DNA from: Isoetes taiwanensis
Lineage: Eukaryota > Streptophyta > Lycopodiopsida > Isoetales > Isoetaceae
Direction of reading: 5' to 3'
Assembly: GCA_021234155.1 (NCBI GenBank)
Contig: JAJEKV010000054.1
Span: 6,483,042 to 6,547,041, forward strand
Length of the DNA: 64,000 bases
Positions within the stretch are counted from its first letter, which is position 1; each line of letters begins with the position of its first letter. The translations under genes and the position numbers were made by a program. Positions 23,852 to 35,199 of the stretch are shown piece by piece. The notes below the pieces were generated by a model. That model was not told the origin of the DNA. It ran no database searches and was given only the letters and a program-made list of their open reading frames with translations.

Positions 23852-24110
23852 CCCTATACGAATTAGCTATCATTAATTCTCTAGAATTACTTACACCTAT
23901 GTTATCATTAATTCTCTAAAATTACCCACACCGTCAGCTATACTTACAACCTATTTTTGCCTATACTTAATACTCTAGAATTACACCCCATACGAATTAG
24001 CTATCATTAATTCTCTAGAATTACTTACACCCTATGTTATGATTAATTCTCTATAATTACTGACACGTCAACTATACTTACAAATTTTTTTTGCCTATAC
24101 TTACAACATA
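23852..24110. repeat. about 135-bp tandem direct duplication
   Basis: Copy 1 starts at 23852 and copy 2 at 23987. Each runs through ATACGAATTAGCTATCATTA, TTCTCTAGAATTACTTACAC, TATGTTAT(C/G)ATTAATTCTC and CTATACTTACAA. Each copy itself contains two related ATTAATTCTCTA(G/A)AATTAC words. Confidence 0.8.
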
Positions 24111-24316
24111 CATTTGCCTATTTTATTGTTTTTTTTTTTTGTATTTTTTAAAGTTGCCCTTTAATCTATTCTCATATTTACTTTGTCCTTTTTTCTAGCT
24201 AATACTAAGAACATTTAAATTTGTATAGGTGAAGTGTGTGGATGCTAAAAATGTAATGCCTTTCACCTCCAACATGTATCAATATTGTTAACCCATTATT
24301 AACATTGTTCTTGTAG

Positions 24317-26130
24317 GTCAATGGTGTGGACCACCCAAAGGGTGTGGTGCTGAGACTATTAAGCAAATTATCCTCTACAGTAGCTTGGATTGGAAGAATA
24401 AGAAGGTGAAAGTCAAGCACCAATACAATAAAGAGCTAGTAGGTGAAGGAACTATCATACTAGCTGATCCTATCCACGCTGTCAATGATGAAAAGTTAGG
24501 AGAGGATAAAGTGCGTGTGGCCATATCAAGTTTAGAAGAGAATTGGAAGGTTCCATGCATCATGCCATGGCCTATACCCTGCATTGAGCTTATAGGAGAT
24601 TTCTTTTTACCAGAGCCAGAGGTTGTGGATGACACTGATTTTCTTGATGCACCTCCAATAGCTGCCAGGGTCACAGTTTCGAAAAAGAGGGCACACTCAA
24701 TGGTAAAACATTATCCTAGCAAGAGGTCCAAGTCAAGTAGTGATTGTTCACGTGAAGCTATGGCTAAGGTAAGGGGAATGGAATGTTGTTAGGTTAATTG
24801 TGTTCAGAAGTTTGAAATTGATGAATTGGTGGAAACAAGAGCCACCTTCCAAGAGTATACTTATGATGAGACGAGGAGTTGCATGTACTCCATTCATGAT
24901 CTTGCACTTCAAGATGAAAAATATCCAAAGAAAAGAAGATACCCACTGCTAGGGGTATGGATATATAAAGGTGCATGAAGACATATTCATGGCATTCCAA
25001 TTTCATCTTGGCAAAATTGGCAAGCAAGTCATGCAAAGGGAAGTAAAATTGCATTACATGGAAATAATCGCATGTTGAGGCCAACTTCTAGGATCCTGGC
25101 TTCTAGGGAGGTTTTTGATAATTGTGTTGAATTCAATGTTGAGAATATGCCACATAAAAGTAGGAAAGATCAACAGGGAAAAATAGCTGTCGAGAAGAGA
25201 TTGCCATCCCATTGTACACAGAAGAGTATATTGGAGGAAGGAAATGCTTTGCTTCGAGAACTAATGGTACCTGCAATATCTCAACCCAGCTTCAGTAGAC
25301 TATGGAGCAAGCACTTCAAGCATGTCACTATAGACACTTCGAACAACTTTACAAAGTGCAACTTGTGTGCGAAGTTGAAAGTGATTCTGGATAAGACTAA
25401 GCAACCAAGCCAAAGGGCTAAGATAAGGGAGCAAATGAAAGATCACACGACAGACCAACTATCATGTAGATCCACTTATTGGATGTGGAGAACGTTATCA
25501 TGTTTGGAACCCAATAACTATGTTTGTATTATACATGACATCAATCGAAGATTTATTTGCCACAATATAGTTACATACCCAAGCAAATCAATAGAGCTTA
25601 TATTATGCAGGTCTCTCTGATAGATGCAATAGTGCATAGCTCGGTGCCAATTTATTATGGTCATTTTAGTTTGCAATTGTGGAGTGATGGTCCAGATTTT
25701 TATATTGGAAATGTGATGAGGTGCTTGAGAAACTATGAGAGTGGGCATTCTGGTGACCTCCACAACCCTGGAGGTGGTAGCCAACCACTCTTCAGTGCAT
25801 TGTTGGATAGAAAGCCTAATAATCTAGAGAAGTTTACTAAGGCAAGGTTTAGGAAGTCAGGTGCTTCTGAACATGTTGGAGCTCAAGTTCACGTCCCCAA
25901 CCTCGAGATCTACCTCCAAAGTTCCTCTTCCAACTTGACAATTGTGCTGGACAAAATAAAAACAGGTATATGTTCTCATTCCTATCTTATTTGACAGCTG
26001 TGGGTGTCTTTGAAAGAGTGAATTTAGGGTTCTTAATGCCTGGACATACTCATGAGGATGTGGATGTATTGTTTGGGAAGTATAGTGCGTAGTTGAAATC
26101 TCAAACTGTGACTAATCTTCCTAGACTAAT
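24317..26130 (+). pseudogene. DUF7869-like transposase-type gene, 5' part (split by retrotransposon)
   Basis: Coding sense begins after an acceptor-like CTTGTAG at 24310-24316. The frame through 24792 contains VGEGTIILADPIHAVNDEKL, followed by a stretch with stops (24794-25070). From 25072 come SFSRLWSKHFKHVTID and a Cys pair (KCNLCAKLKVILD) with a following His. From 25620, after a frame change, the sense continues (QVSLIDAIVHSSVP, LWSDGPDFYIGNV) and reaches GVFERVNLGFLMPGHTHEDV at 25999-26065. The GHTHEDVD-x-LFG box is, from memory, the hallmark of DUF7869 proteins, an uncharacterised family thought to derive from transposases. The gene has several frame breaks and is cut at 26135 by the Ty3 element; its continuation is at 37186. 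Confidence 0.6.
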
Positions 26131-26135
26131 GGAAG
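26131..26135. repeat. target site duplication GGAAG, left copy
   Basis: GGAAG stands directly before the TGTTAG start of the 5' LTR and again directly after the CCAAACA end of the 3' LTR (37186-37190). Removing the element and one copy restores the split gene's frame (Met-Glu-Val-Leu). Confidence 0.95.
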
Positions 26136-26725
26136 TGTTAGTCCTGTGCCTCCTGGTACAGGACTATTCATGCATACGACGGACCAGATCAAGAACAAGG
26201 ATCCACAGTCAGCCACGGGTCAGCCATCAAAGGCTCAGCAGAAGACCAAGCAGCAGACCACGCAGTCAAAGCCTGCGTCTATCAACAAGAGGCGCCGCTC
26301 AGACAAGTGACGGCCCGTCACCGCCCGCGTCAGCGTCAGCGTGATTCTAGGCACTTCAAGAGGCACCGCCAGCATTCCTGCAAATCAGGCCTCCTTCCAG
26401 GAGTCGGCACCGAGATCAGTCCGAGTGTCTATATTGGGCCAAAGGCCATTGTACTATATATATGAGTAGAGCTAGCACATAATTTTTAGATGAGTTTTGA
26501 GTCTTGTCTCTCTTCAGTTTTCTCTCGATTGCGAGAGCTCATGTATGTTCATCATTGATATCAAGGAAGCTTGTCATTTTCCTCTCATTGTTCTCTTTTG
26601 TTCTGTTTTCTTCCTCTTGTTCTCTTTTTGCAAATACCGCGTGACATAGTCCCCCGGATTCTCCTGTTAGATCCACGGGTCCTCGAGGGGCTGTCTTGCA
26701 GGGAGTTCGAACCAGACCCCAAACA
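26136..26725 (+). repeat. 5' LTR
   Basis: Starts TGTTAG and ends CCAAACA. It contains a TATA-like TACTATATATATGAG at about 26452-26466, followed by a likely transcription start region, and it includes about 34 bp (around 26481-26514) that the 3' LTR lacks. After the first 35 bases only about half a dozen substitutions separate it from the 3' LTR over the well-aligned part. Confidence 0.93.
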
Positions 26726-28170
26726 ATGCGCCGCCGATCTTTGGGTACGATTCGCTCTTCCCTTCTTACATCGCCATGTGTCCAGAAACTTCACACGAAG
26801 AACTTCTTTCCCAGGGCGGCGTCTACGCTTGAGGCGTCATCGGCGGCGGGGAAGTTGTTCGTGATATGTATGGATCTGCTTATGACATTGAGGGAGGCCA
26901 CATTCGGTCTAGGGCTCAGTCGGCGCCACCCACCCCTCGTGTCATGTCTCGTCCAAATTCCCCACCTCAAGCGTGCAAACATTGCTCCGCGACCTCGGTC
27001 ACCTCATCACTGCTCGGGGAGCCCTATCAGGCTCCACCTTCTCAACCTTACTTTCATACCCCAGAACATGCCTACATCCATCATTCGTCTGGCCATACGC
27101 CTCTGCCTTCACAACCATCATCTCCCCCGGGTGGGCAAGGATATCCCCATGTCTCTTTTGCTCCTCCACAGGACTTTCCCTTCCCTACCTTTCCCATCGC
27201 TCTTCCTGTTTACAATCTTACGGACCTCAAAACCAATGATCAGGCACCTCCAGTACCTCCACCTCAGCAACCCCTTCATCAGGGTCTTTCCGGCACCATA
27301 CCACCTCCAACTCCACCTCCCTATCCAGTTCCCGTCCAGCCAAGCACTTTCACCTCTACCTTTCGGACACTTAAGTCGACTTATCCCACCTTTGGCAACA
27401 CGAAGGCAAACCCTTAGACCAAAGTGCTCGGGGCCCACATGGAAGAATTTGAGGCTCTGGCTGTCCTGAATGGTCATGCGCAACCTCAACTGAAATTCCA
27501 CATCTTTTCCACTACACTGCGTGGCTCCCCTCATCAATGGCTCATGTCCAACAAAAGCCACTGGAAACAAGATTGGTCAGAAATGAGAACTGCTTTTCTT
27601 TCTCACTATGGGACCACCGGATGATGATCGGCTTCATCTCAAGCAACTCAATGACCTTCAACAAGAACCCCACGGAAGTCCCGCGAGGGGATTTTTGCAG
27701 ATCGACTTCACATTCTTTCAAGCAAACTCAAGGAGTACCCCACACGAGCCGGATCTTGGTGCGGTTTCTCCAAGGACTTCCTCCATTTATCCGACTCATG
27801 ATCAATACTGCACCAAGACTTTGGAGCGGGCTATCGATCTTGTCAATCACTTTCGGTCAATGTTTCTCCCCGTGGCGTGGCTCTTCAGGAGCTCCCTTTC
27901 ATTCCACCCGGCCATGGTTCCCCGGCATCTTTGTTCAACCTCAACACGCCAATACGCAGAAGGCTGATCGGATCCGTGCCATATCCGCAAATATCAAGGC
28001 CACTTGGCGAATGAGTGCAACTCCACCAATGGCCCGCCTCATTGTAAACGATGCAACATGTGCAATCATGCCACGGAAGAGTGCACTCGCACTCATCCTA
28101 CACCTTTCCGCAACAAGATGGTTTATCAAGTGCAAATAACACCTCAGCACCAATCGCAATATCAGCAGCC
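26696..28170 (+). pseudogene. Ty3 gag (capsid and zinc knuckles), broken
   Basis: 26866-27417 codes a Pro-rich N-terminal region (SAPPTPRVMSRPNSPPQAC; PPPQQPLHQGLSGTIPP). The capsid signature follows in the next frame at 27424-27624: KFHIFSTTLRGSPHQWL, then WSEMRTAFLSHYG. After further frame changes two zinc knuckles appear at 27971-28085. The second is complete (CKRCNMCNHATEEC, CX2CX4HX4C). The first reads CHIRKYQGHLANEC, with Arg in place of the second Cys. Gag would form the particle and bind RNA. At least three frame changes and one stop make the gene inactive here. Confidence 0.75.
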
Positions 28171-28922
28171 CCCACTGCAAGCGCAACCCAATCAACTCTA
28201 TCAGCAACAGGAGCAACAACGGGGACCCAACACACGCCCTCCTTTTGATCTTCGAAAGCTTCGGTGTTATCACTTTGTCAAGAGTGGGGTCATACCACCA
28301 CGGGCGTGTCCTCAACTTCCACAAGTTCAAAGGTGCGGCTTTCCGGCACAAATCCGGACCACATCGGTCGGCCTCACGGCTTACCAACTCGGATTGCTAA
28401 TGGCAAACAAGGCCCGCGATCCCGTTTCTTCGAAAGCCACCTCGCGCGCCCAAAGAATCACGCTTATCAACCAGCTCCCGCCAATCAACCTCGGTTGGAT
28501 CAACAAGCCGGGGAAGAAATTTTTCGGGCTCTTAATCCTCCCGTCCGACCATCAAATTGGGTTGGTTTGGTTTCACGCTGCACTGTGGCGCCACGCCCCT
28601 TACCCATTATTCCTAATGGCACGCAACCTGCCTTTGCAGTTGACACCCTTCCTCATGAAGAAGAAAAAAAGGTTCACTTTGCACCTGACTTGGAGAAACT
28701 CATGCCGCATGTTATGCCTAAAGTTCGCCAAAGCATTTTGAACCTCATGCAAGTCGTGAAGGCCGCCGCGTTGGCTAATGTTCATGCCACACTAGAGCTC
28801 AACAAAGACAAGAAGCACCTTCCACGTCTCAACCTCCACGCTCTCAGACATATCCAAATATAGCTGCAGAGGTTGACCTCCTCAAAGAAGTTGCTGCTTC
28901 TTTACCACGCACTCCCGCCCCT

Positions 28923-29764
28923 GTGGATCCAGCAGATCCTTTTTCTCATGTGCCCCTGGAACTCCAGGAGGAGCTAGCCAAAATCAAAATTCCTTTAAGT
29001 TTGGCCACAATTTTGAAACTCTGTCCTGCTCTCAAGGACCAGTTACCACTCCCGACTGTTTTGGTTGGGGCTGTTGCTACCTCTACTCCCACGGTACATG
29101 CCACGGTGGGCAATCAACAAGTCAATCATGTTCAAATTGCGGAGGTAGCGCTAGATCAATCTCATCACGGATAAACTCCGCCAAACAAATGGGCATCAAA
29201 CAACTCTATCGTGCCCCATATGACATCAAATTGGCCAATGGCCATATCACGAGACCTCAAGGCGTCACGCCTCTTCTTCACATCAACATTGGTGATCTCA
29301 GATTCCCCTTGGAATTTGGTGTTTGGAAGGCTGGAGAAGATCCAGGTGATTATGAAATGTTGGTCGGCAGACCTTTTCTCCGCCAGGCCAAGAGTATCCA
29401 TTACTGGGCCACGGATCAGTTAGTCATCACAGATGGTCACCTCAATGCCACCATGGACTTTAAAACAGGCAAAATCATTTCTGTCGACAATGCTGAACCC
29501 TCTCTCTCCGACACCGATTCTGAGGACGCCCAGAATATCTATCAAGTTCAGGCTCCACCGGCGAGTCTGCCTCTGTCATCCTACCCCGAATATGCTGATC
29601 CTTGGGGAGAAATGACTCTTGATCAGGACCAGGCTGTGGCTGCTTTGCTTGACCCTTACCTGGCTCCTTGCAATCGAATCCAACGTGTTGATCACTTTTC
29701 AGATGCTGAACCTCCTGCCGCCTCCCTCAGATGTACATTTGCCATGAAGCAACCTGCCGCTTGA
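28923..29764 (+). pseudogene. Ty3 protease region, active site altered
   Basis: A frame at 29189-29764 codes QMGIKQLYRAPYDIKLANGH, then VGRPFLRQAKSIHYWATDQL, the flap and C-terminal part of a retropepsin followed by a linker. Just upstream (about 29138-29190), in a shifted frame, Cys-Gly-Gly-Ser-Ala-Arg stands where the catalytic Asp-x-Gly-Ser/Asp-Gly-Gly-Ser motif is expected, so the Asp codon appears lost. The protease would cut Gag-Pol in the particle. Confidence 0.6.
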
Positions 29765-30119
29765 TGACACTCAAGAACCCTCTTTTTCACCACGCAGAGT
29801 GCCACGCATCCTGTTATGCTTCAACCTCCTGCTCATATTGTCCAGGACACGGAAGTTATCCCCCATATTCAGACTCCTGAAGTTGAGATTGTGGACGAGG
29901 GCAACAATCACCGTCGAATTGTCGCCAATCTTCCGACACCCTATCGTATCAGGCCGCCACGCTCTTCAAAAGTTCAAACACATTTTTACTGGAGCTACTG
30001 AGAGATCTTCTGGGATCAACAAAACCTTGGGGAACTCACCATTCCTACCAAGCCCGATGCACGCCCAAGATAGCAACGACAAGACCGGCTCAACCCCAAT
30101 TACCGTGATCGTCAAGGCG

Positions 30120-31340
30120 TAAAATTGACAAACTCCCTTCGCAGGGTTTGATCTATGAGGTCAAACATTCTCGAATGGGTGAGCCCCATCGTCATTGCAC
30201 TCAAACACAATGGTAAGATCCGCGTTTGCGTGGACTACCGAAAACTCAATGCCCGCGGGCGTGATCATTTTCCACTTCCCTTCACGTGGACCAAGTTCGA
30301 AGAGGTTCTTTGGACATGAGATGTACTCCTTCATGGATGGTTTTTTGGCTACAATCAGATCTCAATCAAAGAATCGATCAACTCAAGACTACTTTCACCA
30401 CCGGGTGGGGCACTTTTGCCTACAAGGTGGTTCCTTTTGGATTATCAAACTCTCCATCAACGTTTCAAATAGCATCATGCTCTCGGGTCTTTCATGATTT
30501 TATGAAGGAAAATCCCTTCTTGCAATTTTTTCAAGATGACTTCTCTCGCCCTCTGAGTTGCATGACTGACCATTTGGATAAATTGGAACTCGTCTTTGAA
30601 ATGTGATGAGTCCAGGCATTAGTCTCAATCAGAAATGCACCTTTTAAGGTCACTTCGAGGTGTTCTGTTAGGACATGTGGTCGAAGAAAGCAAGTATCAC
30701 CACGGATCTCGCCAAAATCACCGTGGTGCTCAAGGCTCAAGCACCAGCCAATATCAAGGAAACACGCTCTTTCTTGGGTAAGGTCAATTATTACTCCACT
30801 TTCATTCCTCGGACTCGCGCGAGCCATTGCAGATCCCATTCATAAACTCACGGTGATGAATCCACCCGGGCTTGGAATTCCCAGCGGATGTCGCTTTCCA
30901 ACGCTTTTGAAGCTCTTGCTTTTCGGACCGGTTCTTGTTCCTCCTCAATGGGACAAGCCCTTTCATGTTCATATCGATGTCTCGGCCTTTGCTATTGGAG
31001 CTGTTCTTTCTCAAGAATATGATACGCACACTGACAAACCAAACCAAACACGGTACCGGAACTCAATTCTGCTGAACGCAACTACTCTGCCACAGAGCGC
31101 GAAGCCTTGGGTTTAATTTTCTGCGTCCAACGCTTCCGTCACTATCTTTTGGGCAGTCAGATCAAATTCTTTGTTGACCACCAGGCACTTCTTTATTTGA
31201 TCAACAAATCCACGCCCATGGGCCGCATTGCTCGTTGGGTCCTCCTTCTGCAGGAATTTGCACCATTTGAAATTGTTCACAAGGCCGGCAAATCTCATAT
31301 TGTCCCGGATTATCTTTCACGCATCCACACAGATGATCCC
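30120..31340 (+). pseudogene. Ty3 reverse transcriptase and RNase H, broken
   Basis: RT pieces in changing frames: VSPIVIALKHNGKIRVCVDY then RKLNARGRDHFPLPF (30165-30290), YNQISIKESI (about 30350), TTGWGTFAYKVVPFGLSNSP, and the catalytic box FQDDF at about 30529-30543. RNase H follows: FHVHIDVSAFAIGAVLSQEY (about 30961-31020), REALGLIFCVQRFRHYLLGS, and FFVDHQALLYLINKS (31170-31212). The enzyme copies the element RNA into DNA. At least four frame changes disable it. Confidence 0.8.
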
Positions 31341-32736
31341 TCCACTGGAGTCTCAGACGCCTTTCCTGACGCTCAAATCTTTCTGGTCACGGCAACACCT
31401 CATTGGTTCCATGACTTTCAGCAGTATCTCCTCACAGGCGCTCTTCCACCAGAGGACGCCACGCTCTCTCCAGCCAAGCAACAATCCCGTAGACATCAAT
31501 TTCTCCGCGAGGTCCGTGACTACACCATGGTTGCAGGCCATCTTTACAAAAAGGGTAAGGATACCATCCTTCGACGCTGTGTTCTCCCTCATGAGGTCCC
31601 AGATATTGTTCGAGAAGCCCATGAAGGGCTCGGTGGTGGTCATTTTCATGGTGACACCACGGCACGCAAAATCCTTCTTGCTGGTTATTTTTGGCCCACG
31701 CTCTTCAAAGACGCTCACGCCCACGCCCGCACGTGTGATGCTTGCCAGCATGTGGGACGGCCCACGGCCCGTGACGCTCTTCCCTTGACGCCGGTCGCCA
31801 CGCCATTTCCCTTCAGCAAATGGGGAATGGATTTTGTGGGACCCATCGACCCTCCTGCGCGGCACACCCGTGCCCGCTACATTCTGGTTCTCACTGACTA
31901 CGCTACCAAATGGGCGGAAGCTTCGCGACTTCCGCACAACACCGGCCCAAAGCCTGACCAAGGTCATCTATCAACAAATCATCACGCGATTCGGCTGCCC
32001 CACGGAGCTGGTCAGTGATCGTGGTGTCCATTTTATCAATCATACCATCAAGGAGCTGACGGATTATCTCCTGATACATCATCACAAGAGCACACCTTAC
32101 TATCCTCAAGGGAATGGTTTGGCAGAAAGCACCAACAAAACTCTGGTCACAATTCTCAAGAAAATTTGTGACGCTTCTCGCACTGACTGGCAAAACAAAC
32201 TTCTTACTGTTCTTTGGGCTTACAATACTTGTTTCAAAATAGCTACTGGTCATACTCCTTTCAAATTGGTTTATGGTCAAGAAGCTCTCATGCCTTTTGA
32301 GTACATTCTCCCAACTCTCCGTTTTCAACTTCGCCAGCCCATAATCCTTTCTCACGCACTCAAAGAAAGGGTTTATCAATTGGAACAGTTGGATGAACTT
32401 AGGCGTGATGCTTATGTTCGTGTTCTTCATGGACAACGGTTGCAGAAATCATTGCATGACAAAAGACTTAAGACAAAAACATTCAAAGAAGGAGATTTGG
32501 TTCTTCTTTATGATTCTCGGCACAAAAATTTTCCGGGTAAGCTAATGTTTCGATGGCTTGGCCCTTATCAAATTGTTCAAGTGGTGCAACCAAGCGTTTT
32601 CAAACTAGCTGAATTAGATGGAACTCCATTACCTACACTGGTTAATGGCTTTCGCCTCAAAACATTTCATACCACAGAAAGTGAAACACAACAACCGGAT
32701 GCTGTTCCAGACACAAACACAACAGATAGTGACTAA
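31107..32736 (+). pseudogene. Ty3 integrase, one frameshift
   Basis: The HHCC zinc domain is complete (AHEGLGGGHFHGDTT, CDACQ at about 31735). The catalytic Asp residues are in WGMDFVGP (about 31820) and VSDRGVHF (about 32011), and the Glu is in NGLAEST (about 32115-32135). A single frame change near 31940 separates the first Asp from the second. The C-terminal domain carries RWLGPYQIVQVVQPSVFKL (GPY/F module) and ends at 32736, after an acidic tail. No chromodomain is present. It inserts the cDNA into the host genome. This is the best preserved part of pol. Confidence 0.85.
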
Positions 32737-33675
32737 ACCAGCGGCATATTTATATTATAGGTGGAATTTTTTTACAAAATGTGGGCTGACCCGGCTATTT
32801 CGCTATGGACGCGCCCTATATACAAAAGCGGGCTCGAGCCCTATCTACTAAGTCCTAAGAAGAAAAACCCTCTACTCCGGGTTGGGCGTAGGTGATATGC
32901 GAGATGTGGTACCGGTTGTGCTCGTGGTCCCGGCGCGGAGTCGCGCAGAATCACCTCCATCCCGTTGGTGTGGGGATCGGCATGCTCAGCCATGCCGGCA
33001 CACCACCCGTCTATCGCAATGCCCCGATTGTGGCACCGCCAGAGGTCCAGACAGTCCATTTTGCACGTAATCCACTCCAGGCAGTTGGACGACATAGTGC
33101 ATTTGTCATGCAAACCAGCAGCAGACATACTGAGCGCCATCGGATGTCTTCGCTTCACTCCCGGTTCGTCTTATATAGCCAATCGAGGAACTCCTTGTCG
33201 ACGTGGACCAATCAGCAAATTCGCCAACGTGGTTGCAATGCAAGGCTGTTTCTAAAATGAGAATCTTTTCTCCCGCCGCATATCTAGCCATGGTACCTTC
33301 TGACACATTCGTTTTAATGATATCCCACTTCAAGTTGCCAGCATTAAATGCCATTCCTTCTTTTCATACCCGTCGAACATTAATGTGTGTCCTTTGGCCA
33401 CCTGTCACATCCGATCATTCTCTCACGCCTCATCTCCACCGTTCATTGCTTCTCCCTTTATTGTTCGGGGACTTAGCCAAATTTTTGCCTCTCAATCCCC
33501 TCCTTGGCATCTTTCGACACCTGGCACCATCAACGGTTACAGTTTCGCCCTCATCATACCCCTTCGCCTCCATTTGCGCGCCCTAAACCTTTTCGTCTCT
33601 CTGCGCCTTCGTCCTTCGTCCTCCGTTCTCCGCTCTCCGCCTTTGCATCACCGTTCTTTTCTGAAGCTCTTTGCC
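32737..33675 (+). other. non-coding spacer between integrase and the first extra gene of the Ty3 element
   Basis: Short frames only. It probably contains the signals that express the downstream extra gene (a splice acceptor or an internal promoter), but none can be named from the sequence. Confidence 0.4.
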
Positions 33676-34909
33676 ATGGCTGCCCCAAAATTTCCTACAC
33701 TTCAAGCTACTGCTCCCAGGGAACCGGCTCTTTTCGAGTCAGTATCTTTCTTGACGCCCACTTTCCGTGAAGCCCTTGTTGGCCCGAATCGTGAAGTCGC
33801 AGAACGCCAGAAGCTTTACGAATTTTCACAAATGGAACTTCCGGCTCCAAATCCAGACCAGTTGAAGCAGTTCATCGCTCACATCGTCAACAGCCCGAAT
33901 GGATACACTACAGTGGTCGATGGCACCACCATTTCACTGACCCAGCACCTAATTTCTGAGGTATTCCATATCCCTTTGCAAACCCCTTGTTTATCTTGGT
34001 CTGCCATACAGGATCTAGATGTCACTGAGTTTGGTGCCCCTGCTTATCACGCAAACGTGCATCGCCTGACAAATATTGACAAGCCCCATGAAACTTTTGT
34101 TAAGTTTCTGTGGCGCAAGTTCCTTGGGTATTCTATCAAGAACACCCATATCAATAAGCCTTTCTATAATATAGTGGTCACTGCTACTCGCTCCAACCAC
34201 CACATTGATTGGCCCCAATTGTTGTTCTACCGTCTTCTCCAAGAAGTTGACCGTCTTCGGGCTGCCCCTTCTATCTCTGAAGTTTCCGTGGGAGGCCATC
34301 TTCAAGCCATCATTCGTCATTACTTTCCTCCCACACCTCCTCATTCTCATGATTCCACTCAGCGGTCCCTTCCTCAGACTCACCAAGTCGGCACTTCCCG
34401 CCCTTCTTCTTCTGGTCATGTCAAAATTCCGCACTCACATGTCTTCGTCTCCTCCCTCGCTTTCTGAAACAAAGCACTCCAGTTCACACCATGTCTCACT
34501 AGCATCCCAAACAAGGCAACAGCAGGCTCCACCACCACAGCACCCTTGTCAGCTTTTGTATCAGTATCAGCAGGATGTTCAAGCTGCTGCTCTCAAGTTA
34601 CAAGAATCCCAAGAAGCTCTCATGCATGGGGTTCAAACGGCCCTGGAGGTCTCCGACGCGGTTCACCGTGACCTTCAAGCTGCTACCACGCAAGTGAATA
34701 CTTTGGAGACCCAGCTTCAAGACAAGCACGAAGTCTTTTTACAAGCCCGTGAAGATCTCAAGGCTGCCCAAAATCAGATTACTCAGCTTGCCGATCAGCA
34801 GGCACAATTGCAGACCACCATTCAAGAATTATTGGAGCAGGTCAAGGCACGAGAGACTCTTTTGGTTGCCAAAGATAAAGATATTGCCAAACTCAACCGC
34901 CAGATCTGA
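33676..34909 (+). CDS. extra 3' ORF of the Ty3 element: plant-transposon-protein domain plus coiled coil (one frameshift)
   Basis: ATG at 33676 in a strong context (GCCATGGCT). The first 263 codons are open and include PDQLKQFIAHIVNSP, TTVVDGTTISLTQHLI and SEVFHIPLQTP. Together these resemble the 'putative plant transposon protein' domain (PF20167-like), known from extra or ORF1-like proteins of Athila-related elements. That frame stops at 34467. The neighbouring frame, without break to 34909, codes a Gln/Leu-rich coiled coil (HRDLQAATTQVNTLETQL; LKAAQNQITQLADQQAQLQ), so a single shift near 34430-34465 split one protein of about 410 residues. Position after integrase and sense orientation match the extra ORFs of Tat-type elements. 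Its function is unknown; the shape (globular plus coiled coil) suggests a structural or nucleic-acid-handling role, which is inference. Confidence 0.55.
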
Positions 34910-35199
34910 GACCTCTCTCGTAATTACAACACTCAAGCACAAGACCTTACGGTGGCGTGGGCTCAAATTGCCTCTTTGACCTCTCACTCACATCTCTCCA
35001 AGAACGACTACGGAGGTTGAAACAGAAAATTCTTGATGGTGGAGATTGCCGTTAGCCGACTCAATGCTCCCGGGCAATCCTCCTCACATGTAACGACTTC
35101 TCGGAAGCGGGTCCGTGACCGGTCCATATACGTTAGAAAAGGACAACCGGATCCGTGACCTCGAACAACGGCTTACAAACAAGCTATTGATCTGGCGAT

